Origin: an uncultured Bacteroidia bacterium
GTDB taxonomy: Bacteria; Bacteroidota; Bacteroidia; J057; CALAJH01
NCBI GenBank assembly: GCA_937922655.1
Contig: CALAJH010000037.1
Coordinates: 1 to 34,585, forward strand
DNA: 34,585 nt
Direction: 5' to 3'
Under the pieces are notes generated by a model that searched no databases, was not told the origin of the DNA, and saw only the letters and a program-made list of their open reading frames with translations. This document shows positions 15,979 to 23,057 of the stretch, piece after piece (positions within the stretch are counted from its first letter, which is position 1; each line of letters opens with the position of its first letter). The translations under genes were made by a program, and so were the position numbers.

Positions 15979-16869
15979 TTACGTATTTTTTGTGCGAACG
16001 TCTTGCAAAATTTTGAGCAACGCGTTTTCGATGTTCGCCTCGCTTTCTTCGGTGCGGCCGGCGATGTGAGCCGAAAATCGGACGTTGTAGCTTTTGAGTT
16101 CGTCCATCAATTTCTGTTGTTCGTCGTTTAAGGCAAGTTCTTTTCCTTTTTGGGGTTCAAACGGCAGTACGTCCAAATGCGCTCCCCAAATTTTTTCCGA
16201 TTTTAGACCGTCGCGTAATGCATACAAATCAACCACTTCTCCCCGGGACAAATTGAGTACGCAAAACGGTTTACGCATTTGCGCAATAAAATCTTCGTTT
16301 AAGTAGTTGTGCGTTTCTTCGGTAAGCGGTACGTGAAAAGAAACGACGTCGGCGTTGTGATAAATATGGTCAAGTTCGGCCGCATATCGGAGTTCGGGTT
16401 TACGGTATTTGTCGTAGGCTAAAATCTTACAGTCGAATCCCGAAAGGGCCTTTGCCAAAGCGCGTCCCGTATGTCCAAAGCCTATGATTCCGACGGTCGT
16501 GTTTCCGATTTGCCGTCCGCGTATGCGTATCCATCGTTGGTTGCGAACGTCGTTGTCGGTGGGTTGGAGGCCGCGTGCCAAAGCGACCAAGGCGGCCGCA
16601 CCGAATTCGCCGACGGCCCGAGCGTTGGCTCCGGGCGTCGAAAACACTTCGACGCCGCGACGTTCGCAGGCCGAAACGTCCACGTTGTCCAAACCCGCGC
16701 CTCCGCGCAACACGTATTTAAGACGCGGGCGCGAAGCCAAAAACGCCTCGTCCACTTTCGTTGCCGTTCGCACGACGGCAATCGTTTCGTCGTCTTGCGA
16801 AGCGGGAAAAATTTCTTGTACGCGTTTAATAAAATCGGAACGAAAATCGTCGTAGATGCGGCAATTCAC
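15979..16869 (-). CDS. D-2-hydroxyacid dehydrogenase (phosphoglycerate dehydrogenase-like)
   Basis: A 296-residue NAD-dependent D-isomer-specific 2-hydroxyacid dehydrogenase. The substrate-binding domain includes LRGGAGLDNVDV. The Rossmann domain has GIIGFGHTGRA (about 127-137) and a following Asp (D153) that suggests NAD preference. The catalytic triad is visible as R209 (NLSRGE), E238 (LPFEPQ) and H268 (SAHIAG). The closest functional guess is 3-phosphoglycerate dehydrogenase of serine synthesis, but it lacks the C-terminal ACT regulatory domain of long SerA forms, so another 2-hydroxyacid is possible. Translation starts at GTG 16869, directly after the TAA of the response-regulator gene (no gap), so the two are almost certainly co-transcribed and coupled. 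Confidence 0.9.
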   Translation of the reverse strand: MNCRIYDDFRSDFIKRVQEIFPASQDDETIAVVRTATKVDEAFLASRPRLKYVLRGGAGLDNVDVSACERRGVEVFSTPGANARAVGEFGAAALVALARGLQPTDNDVRNQRWIRIRGRQIGNTTVGIIGFGHTGRALAKALSGFDCKILAYDKYRKPELRYAAELDHIYHNADVVSFHVPLTEETHNYLNEDFIAQMRKPFCVLNLSRGEVVDLYALRDGLKSEKIWGAHLDVLPFEPQKGKELALNDEQQKLMDELKSYNVRFSAHIAGRTEESEANIENALLKILQDVRTKNT

Positions 16870-17541
16870 TTAGTCAATCAGGCCGTTTTTCAGGGCGTAT
16901 TTGATGAGTCCGACCGTCGTTTTTACGTCAAGTTTTTGCATGATTTTGGAGCGGTGGTTTTCGACGGTGCGTGGGGAAATGAAAAGTTTTTCGGCGATTT
17001 GCTGGGTGGTGAGCTCTTGACCCACCAATTTGAGAATTTCGATTTCGCGTTTGGAAAGCACGTCCGGAGATACGGCGCTGTAGCCCGCGTCGGTAGCGTC
17101 GTCTTTGCGTGAGGTCATGTATTTGGCCAATACCACTTCGGCAATCTTCGTGCCGAAATAGGGTTGTCCCGAGGCAACGACTTCTATGCAACGTTTAAGT
17201 TCGTCGCGCGTCGTGTTTTTGAGTACGTATCCCGCCGCCCCCGCCTGCAACATATTGACGATGTACGCCTCTTCGTCGTGCATGGACAGCGCCACCACCC
17301 GCACCGACGGATACTTTTCCAATATCTGTCGGGTAAAGTCTATGCCCGAGCCGTCGGGCAGGCGTATGTCCATCAGGATGACGTCGGGCGGGGGAATGCG
17401 CTCGAGCAACGCGAAAAGTTCCCGTCCGTTGGCCGCGTCGCCGACCACGTCCGCGACATTCATCGTCGAAATCAAAAATTTGATGCCTTCCAGCGTTACG
17501 TTGTGGTCTTCGGTGATAACGATGCGTATACGTCTGTTCAT
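16870..17541 (-). CDS. NarL/FixJ-family response regulator
   Basis: A 223-residue two-component response regulator. The receiver domain (about 5-125) has the acidic pair E11-D12, phosphoacceptor D58 in ILMDIRLPDGSG, the conserved Ser/Thr region (VVALSMHDEE) and the switch lysine (YVLKNTTRDELKRC). A C-terminal LuxR-type helix-turn-helix (about 160-223) shows LSKREIEILKLVGQ and TTQQIAEKLFISPRTVENHR. It acts as a DNA-binding transcriptional regulator after phosphorylation by a histidine kinase. No kinase gene lies next to it in this window, so it is an orphan here. It is the first gene of a two-gene unit with the dehydrogenase; regulation of that enzyme or autoregulation are both possible but not shown. 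Confidence 0.95.
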   Translation of the reverse strand: MNRRIRIVITEDHNVTLEGIKFLISTMNVADVVGDAANGRELFALLERIPPPDVILMDIRLPDGSGIDFTRQILEKYPSVRVVALSMHDEEAYIVNMLQAGAAGYVLKNTTRDELKRCIEVVASGQPYFGTKIAEVVLAKYMTSRKDDATDAGYSAVSPDVLSKREIEILKLVGQELTTQQIAEKLFISPRTVENHRSKIMQKLDVKTTVGLIKYALKNGLID

Positions 17542-17856
17542 GGACGGTAGAATTGTATTTTTTTAATTAAGGGCGGATTGAATTGTAAAATTAGCAAGTT
17601 TTTGGGAGATTAAAAAACAAATCGTTCAAGACGCCGGTCGGGAGTTGCGCTCAAAATCCGAAACCTTTTTTCAACGGACGGGCGGATTTTTTTACGCAAA
17701 ACTTGAACGTGAATTTATTTTTGGCGTTAGGTTTGGCCGGCGTTCGTGAGGGGTTGTTTTAATCAAACGCCGGTTTGAACGAGCGAATTCGTCGCTCGTT
17801 TCATGTTTTTACTTCGTTCCGGGGGTTTGCAAGGCTTGGTTGAATTTGCCGTTTTT
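17542..17856. other. Intergenic region with two inverted repeats (315 bp)
   Basis: No convincing gene is seen. It holds the upstream region of the response-regulator gene (high coordinates of that gene) and the 3' end region of the S9 peptidase transcript. Two perfect inverted repeats lie near the peptidase end: CCGGCGTT (17737-17744) with AACGCCGG (17766-17773), and AACGAGCGA (17778-17786) with TCGCTCGTT (17792-17800). Neither has a T run on the minus strand. Confidence 0.6.
17778..17800 (-). terminator. Hairpin past the S9 peptidase gene, possible terminator
   Basis: A perfect 9-bp stem with a 5-nt loop lies about 57 nt past the peptidase stop codon. It lacks a clear T run on the minus strand, so it may act as an RNA-stabilising 3' hairpin or an inefficient terminator instead of a classic intrinsic terminator. 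Confidence 0.35.
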
Positions 17857-19821
17857 TCATTCCTTTTCCCCCGTGGGGACGCCGAGGTGCTTGGACAAAA
17901 ACTTTTCGATGAGCATGTAGGCTTCGAGTCTGTTTTCTTCGTTGGTAAATCCGTGGCCTTCGTTGGTTTTGAGCAGATATTCGACTTCGACGCCGCGCTT
18001 TTTGAGGGCCGCAACGATTTGGTCGGCCTCTTTTTGCTTGACGCGCGGGTCGTTGGCGCCGTGAATGACCAAAAGCGGCGCTTGGATTTTGTCGATGTGG
18101 AAAATGGGCGAGGCGGCGGTGAGCATGTCCTTGTCCTTGACGGGATGTCCGACCATTTCGTTGAACTGAAACTCAAACGGTTTCCAATAAGGGGGTATGT
18201 CTTGAAGCCATGTGAAAAGGTTGGAGACGCCGACGTAATCAATGCCGCAGGCGTAGATTTCGGGGGTGAAGGCCAAACCGCAAAGTGCGGCGTAACCGCC
18301 GTAGCTGGCGCCGTAAATGGCGATGCGTTTGGGGTCGGCGTAACCTTGCTTGACGGCCCATTGCACGCCGTCGGTGAGGTCGTCCTGCATTTTTTGTCCC
18401 CACTGTTTGTAGCCCGCTTCGGTGTATCGTCGTCCGTAGCCCGTCGAACCGCGAAAATTAATTTGCAATACGGCGTATCCGCGGTTGGCAAAAAATTGTA
18501 CCTCGGGGTTGAAGCCCCAGTAGTCTCGCCACCACGGGCCGCCGTGGGGGTTGAGAATCATCGGCAGGTTTTTGGGCGCTTTGCCTTTGGGCAGGGTCAG
18601 ATAGCCGTAAAGGACCATGCCGTCGCGGGCCTCGAACTTTATCGGCTTCATTTCGGCCATGTCTTCGGGGTCGAGCCACGGCATGGTCGCCGAAAGCGGC
18701 GTGGCTTTTTGCTTTTGGGCGTCGTAAAGCCAGTAACGGCCCGGGTCGCGGTCGGAAGTGGCGTAGACTATCCATTGCGTTTCGTCACGGTTCCAATCGA
18801 CGTGGATTTCCGCCGCCGCCCCTTTGAGCGCTTGTTTGAGGGCCGCGAATTGTTGTTCGAATTCTTTGTCGAGTATTTCGAGTCGTCGTTTTTCAAAATC
18901 GTATTCGACGGCGATGATTTTTTTGCGTTTTTTTGAACGCCAAAGCGTTTCGACGTCGACGGTCGGGTGTTCGAAAACGACCTCGACCTCTTTTGCCGAA
19001 AGCGGGTCGAATTTGACGACGGCCGCTTTGTCGCGTCCGATGTTGGAGGCGGCGTAAAGATGTTTGTCGTCGAAGTCGAAAAAGAGGGGTTTGAAGGTTT
19101 CGCGGTAATTGACGGTCATGACGGTGCGAAAGTCTTGTCCGGGTTTGTCGCGATAGTATACCGAACGGGTTTCGCCCGTGCCGCCGACGGCCAATCGCAC
19201 GACGCCCGCGTTGTCGGCAAGCCATTCGTCGTGGTAGCCCGGATTTTCGACCTCTGATTTGATTTCTCCCGTTTTGACGTTGAGTCTGTAAAGGTCGAAA
19301 ATTTCGGGGTTGCGTTTGTTGAGGGAAACGAGTATGTCGGTGGGGTGGTCTTCGAGGTTGTCGATGACGGCGGCTTGAACGTTTTGGAAAGGGGTTAAGT
19401 TTTTGGGTTTGCCGCCGTTGGGGGAAACGACGAAAATTTGCGTGTTTTCGTCGCCTTTTGAGTCGATTTCAAAAAGCACGGCGTCGTTTCCTTTCCAGTA
19501 GAAGTCGAGCGGGTCGCGTTCGGTAAGGTCGGTGATGCGCAAGGGTTTGTCTTTTCCGATTTCTTGGACGAAAAGGTTGAGCCGGTTTTTGTAGGGGGCG
19601 CAAAAGAGAAGTTTCGTGCCGTCGGGAGAAATTTGGTAGCCCGCCGCCTCGGGATTGCGAAAAAAATCTTTGAGCGGATACTGTTTGACGCTTTGGGCGC
19701 AAAGGGTTGGGTTCTGTGGGCAGACGGTGCAAATCCAAAGGGCAAGGCCCACCCAAAAAGGCGCAAAGGGGACAAAGGAGCGTCCCATGGACGTTGGGGC
19801 GCAATGCATCGTGTTTTTCAT
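17857..19821 (-). CDS. Exported S9 family peptidase (prolyl oligopeptidase/acylaminoacyl type)
   Basis: A 654-residue serine peptidase of the prolyl oligopeptidase clan. An N-terminal signal peptide (hydrophobic core about 20-33, cleavage near LCAQ) points to the periplasm or outside. A beta-propeller region follows (about 55-390; repeats such as [13 protein letters not shown] and [16 protein letters not shown]), then an alpha/beta hydrolase domain (about 395-650). Catalytic residues are S506 in [10 protein letters not shown]591 in GANDPRV and H623 in EGHGF. The oxyanion region HGGPWWRD is present. Enzymes of this family remove dipeptides or acylated residues from short peptides; exact specificity is not readable. 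Starts at 19821, 19809 or 19788 are possible; all keep the signal peptide core. It is divergent from the transglycosylase gene and appears to stand alone. Confidence 0.94.
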   Translation of the reverse strand: MKNTMHCAPTSMGRSFVPFAPFWVGLALWICTVCPQNPTLCAQSVKQYPLKDFFRNPEAAGYQISPDGTKLLFCAPYKNRLNLFVQEIGKDKPLRITDLTERDPLDFYWKGNDAVLFEIDSKGDENTQIFVVSPNGGKPKNLTPFQNVQAAVIDNLEDHPTDILVSLNKRNPEIFDLYRLNVKTGEIKSEVENPGYHDEWLADNAGVVRLAVGGTGETRSVYYRDKPGQDFRTVMTVNYRETFKPLFFDFDDKHLYAASNIGRDKAAVVKFDPLSAKEVEVVFEHPTVDVETLWRSKKRKKIIAVEYDFEKRRLEILDKEFEQQFAALKQALKGAAAEIHVDWNRDETQWIVYATSDRDPGRYWLYDAQKQKATPLSATMPWLDPEDMAEMKPIKFEARDGMVLYGYLTLPKGKAPKNLPMILNPHGGPWWRDYWGFNPEVQFFANRGYAVLQINFRGSTGYGRRYTEAGYKQWGQKMQDDLTDGVQWAVKQGYADPKRIAIYGASYGGYAALCGLAFTPEIYACGIDYVGVSNLFTWLQDIPPYWKPFEFQFNEMVGHPVKDKDMLTAASPIFHIDKIQAPLLVIHGANDPRVKQKEADQIVAALKKRGVEVEYLLKTNEGHGFTNEENRLEAYMLIEKFLSKHLGVPTGEKE

Positions 19822-19876
19822 TGCGTAAATTTACAATAAAAATGCGTTCGGGGGAATAATCGTTGAAAACTAAGGC

Positions 19877-19905
19877 TTGAAACGCAAAAAAATTGCATAA
19901 CTTTG
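19877..19905 (+). promoter_or_regulatory. Bacteroidota-type promoter for the transglycosylase-ndk unit
   Basis: TTG at 19877-19879, an 18-nt spacer and TAACTTTG at 19898-19905 match the Bacteroidota promoter. Transcription would start near 19912. This rules out an upstream start codon at 19893 for the transglycosylase and supports ATG 19968. Confidence 0.75.
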
Positions 19906-19967
19906 CCATCGTGTTTTTTTCACCGAATTCTTTTCGGCGAAAACCCAAAACGCAACGTTTTCAAATC

Positions 19968-21476
19968 ATGATGTTTACCACCGCAACGAAGCGAATCGTC
20001 GCCTTTGTTTTATTCGTCTGTCCGACGTGGGGATGGGGGCAAAGCGCCGAGGTTGACGCGGTCATTGCCCGCATGGACAGTCTCGCCGCCCATATCGAAT
20101 ACAAACTTCGTTACGGGGCGCGATACGACACCGCCCATTTCAACAAATACAAGTTCGCGCCGGACGAAGTACCGACTTATCACGCCGCCGTCTACGAAAA
20201 GCGTATGCGCGAGATGCATTTTGTTGTGCCGTGCCAATACAACGACGTCGTCCGCGGCAGCATCGACGCCTACACCAAGCGTTACCGTCGTCTTTCGTCC
20301 AAACTTTTGGGTTTGGAGCAGGTGTATTTGCCGATTATCGAGGAGGTTTTTCACCGCGAGGGCTTGCCCGACGAACTCAAATATTTGGCGCACATCGAAA
20401 GCGCGTTGAACCCTAATGCCGTTTCGCCCGCACAGGCCGTGGGTTTGTGGCAGTTCATCGCTTCGACGGGCAAAATGTACGGCCTCCGCATCGATTCGTA
20501 CATCGACGAGCGACGCGACCCGTACAAATCGTCCGTTGCCGCCGCCAAGTACCTCAAAGACCTTTACAACACTTTCGGCGACTGGCTTTTGGCCATTGCG
20601 TCCTACAACAGCGGACCGGGACGGGTGTCGCGGGCCGTCAAGCTCGCCGGCTCCACCGACTTCTGGAAAATCCGTTCCTACCTGCCGCGCGAAACCGCCG
20701 GTTACGTTCCGGCTTTTTTGGGTGCGGCCTACACCATGAAGTTCCACGCCGAACACAACCTTTACCCCTTATACGTCGATTTCACTTTTAAACACGACGA
20801 ATTCGTTATCGTCGAACAGGAGGTGTCGTTGGAAAAAATAGCCGAACTTTCGGGCGCCCCCTTGGGGCTTTTGAAAGAGTTGAATCCCGAATTGATTCGC
20901 GGAGTCGTACCTTTTACGCTTAAACCCTACAAACTGCGCATGCCCGAAACGGCGGCCCTTCGCATGGCCGAACTTGTACGCGAACACCAAACCCTTGCCG
21001 CCCTCTTGGAAAACAAAAAAGACGAGGACAACAAAGAAAAAACTTTGGCCGAGGCCGACGGCGTTCCCGAACCGGGCATGAAAAAGGCGGTCTACCACAC
21101 CGTCGCACCCGGACAAAACATGGAACGCGTTTGCCTGCAATACGGGGTAAAGGCCGAGGACGTCGTCTTGTGGAACGGTTTGGTCAACGAGCACGAAATT
21201 TATCCCGGTCAGTCGTTGAAGCTTTACGTGCCTTACACCGAGGCGGAAATCGCGGAAATCAAATCCAAAAAGGCCAAACCCGCCGTTCAAGCTCAAGGCC
21301 GAGGCGTTGCGTCGACGGGCGCGTACGTCGACCCCCAAAACCACCGCGTACAATCGGGCGACACCCTCTGGACCATCGCCCAACGCCACGGCGTAACCAT
21401 CGAACAGCTTTGCAACCTCAACCGCATTCCCCGAAATCAAACCCTTTATCCGGGGCAGGTGCTCCGGGTGCGTTAA
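19968..21476 (+). CDS. mltD: LysM-containing membrane-bound lytic transglycosylase (MltD-like)
   Basis: A 502-residue exported peptidoglycan-cleaving enzyme that cuts the MurNAc-GlcNAc bond with 1,6-anhydro product formation. Starting at ATG 19968 (or the adjacent 19971) gives a proper signal peptide ending near TWGWGQS; a longer reading frame from 19893 would begin upstream of the likely transcription start. The goose-lysozyme-like transglycosylase domain (about 105-270) shows the catalytic Glu E144 in [29 protein letters not shown] and [14 protein letters not shown]. Two C-terminal LysM peptidoglycan-binding domains follow (about 375-425 and 457-502), the last with [14 protein letters not shown] and LYPGQVLRV. 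Its role is cell-wall turnover or remodelling. ndk follows after 20 nt, so the two genes probably share a transcript. Confidence 0.93.
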   Translation: MMFTTATKRIVAFVLFVCPTWGWGQSAEVDAVIARMDSLAAHIEYKLRYGARYDTAHFNKYKFAPDEVPTYHAAVYEKRMREMHFVVPCQYNDVVRGSIDAYTKRYRRLSSKLLGLEQVYLPIIEEVFHREGLPDELKYLAHIESALNPNAVSPAQAVGLWQFIASTGKMYGLRIDSYIDERRDPYKSSVAAAKYLKDLYNTFGDWLLAIASYNSGPGRVSRAVKLAGSTDFWKIRSYLPRETAGYVPAFLGAAYTMKFHAEHNLYPLYVDFTFKHDEFVIVEQEVSLEKIAELSGAPLGLLKELNPELIRGVVPFTLKPYKLRMPETAALRMAELVREHQTLAALLENKKDEDNKEKTLAEADGVPEPGMKKAVYHTVAPGQNMERVCLQYGVKAEDVVLWNGLVNEHEIYPGQSLKLYVPYTEAEIAEIKSKKAKPAVQAQGRGVASTGAYVDPQNHRVQSGDTLWTIAQRHGVTIEQLCNLNRIPRNQTLYPGQVLRVR

Positions 21477-21496
21477 TCCAAAAAATTTTATCCCGC

Positions 21497-21916
21497 ATGA
21501 AACCCTACACCTTAACGATTATCAAGCCCGACGCCGTCGCCGCCGGCCACGTCGGCAAAATCATCGACCACATCGTTTCCGCAGGCTTTAAAGTACGGGC
21601 GATGAAACTCATGCGCCTGACGCCCGAACAGGCCGGAATGTTTTATTACATCCATCGCGAACGCCCGTTTTACAACGACCTTGTAAGATACATGTCCTCG
21701 GGACCGGTCGTACCGATGGTTTTGGAAAAAGACAACGCCGTGGCCGACTTTCGCACGCTCATCGGCGCGACCGACCCCGCCAAAGCCGCCGAAGGCACCA
21801 TCCGCAAACTCTACGCCCAAAGCATCGAGGCCAACGCCATCCACGGTTCCGACTCCGACGACAACGCCAAGCTCGAAGCCGCGTTTTTCTTTTCCGCCCT
21901 CGAATGGGTGGACTAA
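21497..21916 (+). CDS. ndk: Nucleoside diphosphate kinase
   Basis: A 139-residue enzyme that transfers the gamma-phosphate from ATP to nucleoside diphosphates through a phosphohistidine intermediate, balancing NTP and dNTP pools in the cytoplasm. The length matches bacterial Ndk. Visible features are [10 protein letters not shown] with K10, the [10 protein letters not shown] region, VLEKDNAV, and the active-site histidine H116 in NAIHGSDS. The start is ATG 21497, where the conserved N-terminus begins; an upstream in-frame extension belongs to another frame of the transglycosylase gene. The gene is followed by an intrinsic terminator. Confidence 0.97.
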   Translation: MKPYTLTIIKPDAVAAGHVGKIIDHIVSAGFKVRAMKLMRLTPEQAGMFYYIHRERPFYNDLVRYMSSGPVVPMVLEKDNAVADFRTLIGATDPAKAAEGTIRKLYAQSIEANAIHGSDSDDNAKLEAAFFFSALEWVD

Positions 21917-21927
21917 AACGTTTTTTT

Positions 21928-21957
21928 GCCGCGATTTTCAAAGCGCGGCGTTTTTTT
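21928..21957 (+). terminator. Intrinsic terminator after ndk
   Basis: A GCCGCG/CGCGGC stem (21928-21933 with 21944-21949) with a 10-nt loop, followed by seven T residues to 21957, 11 nt past the ndk stop. Confidence 0.85.
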
Positions 21958-21965
21958 GAACGACA

Positions 21966-22006
21966 ATCCCCCGTGCGGAGGCCTTGGGGCCCTCGGGCGG
22001 GGGGAT
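21966..22006. other. Long GC-rich hairpin in the leader region of the coiled-coil gene
   Basis: The outer arms ATCCCCC (21966-21972) and GGGGGAT (22000-22006) are perfect, and the interior can keep pairing with a few bulges down to GGCC-TTGG-GGCC (21980-21991). No T run follows. It lies just after the ndk terminator and 84 nt before the next gene, so it could be a leader RNA structure, a protein-binding site or a second processing hairpin. Confidence 0.5.
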
Positions 22007-22053
22007 ATCGAAACCATCCCGACGATCGGAGCGTCTAAAAAAACAAAACGCCG

Positions 22054-22084
22054 GCACAAAATTTGCCCATTCCCGAATTTGTGC
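22054..22084. promoter_or_regulatory. Inverted repeat before the coiled-coil gene
   Basis: GCACAAA (22054-22060) and TTTGTGC (22078-22084) form a perfect 7-bp dyad with a 17-nt gap, ending 5 nt before the ATG at 22090. It could be an operator or a structure that covers the translation start. Function unknown. Confidence 0.35.
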
Positions 22085-22089
22085 GTATA

Positions 22090-22875
22090 ATGCACGCAAT
22101 TATCGGCCTCAAAATGGGAATAGCGGAAAAATTATTGCCGAAAAGCGAGGCGGGACGACGAAAAACGACCACCGGCCTCTTGGCCGGCGCACTTGTACTT
22201 ACCACGGGTGCGTTGGTCTACGTTTTGTCCACCGCCTCGGGCAAAGAAAAAGAATTGACGACAAAGCTTAAAAAGCTGGAAAACGACGTTAAGGACAAAG
22301 AAAAAGTTTTGGATTTGTGTCTCAAACAACAGGGCGCCGAAGGCTTCAACTTGGTAACCGAAATGGCGGGACAAAACCGTATGCTCGATTCGAGCCTTAA
22401 AGCCCAAACGACCAAACTTACCGACCTCACCTATCGTTTCAACGAACTTACGCGCCAACACGCCGAACTCGCCCGCCAACACGCCGAACTCGGTGAACGC
22501 GACTCCGTGCTTCAAGCCAACCACAATTCGCTCCAACGCACCCACGCCGAACTCCAGACTTCGCTTTCCAAGTTGCAAGACCAACTTGCCGCCGCGCAAA
22601 AAAGCCGCGAAGAACTCCAAAACCAATATTACGCCGTCCAAAAAAGTCGCGACGAACTCCAAAACCAACTCGGCGCCGCCCTCCGAAACAATCAAGAACT
22701 GGTACAAAACAACGCCGCCCTTCAACGCTCCAAAGACGAATACGTTCGCGCGGCCGAAAACCGCGAGCGCGAACTCCAAGTCGAAATCAACAAACTCAAC
22801 AAAATCAACCTCGATTGGCAACAAAAACACGACAAACTCGAGCAGCAAATTCGCGCCCTCAAAAGCGAAAAATAG
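22090..22875 (+). CDS. Membrane-anchored coiled-coil protein
   Basis: A 261-residue protein of unknown function. A short basic cytoplasmic N-terminus (KSEAGRRKTTT) is followed by one membrane segment (about 29-50, LLAGALVLTTGALVYVL). The rest is a long coiled coil with heptads rich in Gln, Glu, Leu, Arg and Ala, containing repeats such as RQHAELARQHAEL and KSREELQNQ/KSRDELQNQ. It could be a spacer, envelope-spanning or cell-division-associated scaffold; the sequence gives no catalytic motif. ATG 22090 is the first ATG in frame; ATG 22114 (MGIAEKLL) is an alternative and an upstream TTG at 22063 is unlikely. It seems to be a single-gene unit, convergent with thrS. Confidence 0.75.
   Translation: MHAIIGLKMGIAEKLLPKSEAGRRKTTTGLLAGALVLTTGALVYVLSTASGKEKELTTKLKKLENDVKDKEKVLDLCLKQQGAEGFNLVTEMAGQNRMLDSSLKAQTTKLTDLTYRFNELTRQHAELARQHAELGERDSVLQANHNSLQRTHAELQTSLSKLQDQLAAAQKSREELQNQYYAVQKSRDELQNQLGAALRNNQELVQNNAALQRSKDEYVRAAENRERELQVEINKLNKINLDWQQKHDKLEQQIRALKSEK
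22453..22494 (+). repeat. 21-bp tandem duplication in the coiled-coil gene
   Basis: Two adjacent 21-bp units, each beginning CGCCAACACGCCGAACTC (22453-22470 and 22474-22491), encode one heptad duplicated (RQHAELA/RQHAELG). This is a recent in-frame duplication of one coiled-coil turn unit. Confidence 0.85.
22597..22668 (+). repeat. 30-bp near-identical repeat, 42-bp period, in the coiled-coil gene
   Basis: Two 30-bp copies at 22597-22626 and 22639-22668 differ at only two positions. The 42-bp spacing equals 14 residues, exactly two heptads, so the coiled-coil register is kept. Confidence 0.8.
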
Positions 22876-22987
22876 TTTTCGAGCGCGTTGTTTTGGTTTA
22901 AGCGCGTGGCGGTCGTTGGCCGTTCCAAGCGTGCGATTATCGACGGGAGGCCGACGGTTTGTACACGTAATTTAATTCACAACACGG

Positions 22988-23009
22988 CGTTCGCGTTTTT
23001 GGGCGAACG
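22988..23009. other. Hairpin between convergent coiled-coil and thrS genes
   Basis: CGTTCGC (22988-22994) pairs with GCGAACG (23003-23009) around an 8-nt loop. It lies between two convergent genes and may act as a shared 3' hairpin, but neither side has a convincing T run. Confidence 0.35.
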
Positions 23010-23057
23010 CGCCATAAAAGCGTACGGGCGGCGTGTTTGCGTCGCAGGTCGGGGGCG

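Noticed and set aside
19698-19703. Lipoprotein signal in the S9 peptidase (Cys at LCAQ)
   Set aside because: The residues before the Cys (PTL) do not fit a lipobox with a small residue at -1, so an ordinary signal peptide is more likely.
21131-21496. An N-terminal extension of ndk by about 120 residues
   Set aside because: The extension lies in another frame of the transglycosylase LysM region and is Arg/Pro-rich. The Ndk family starts exactly at ATG 21497.
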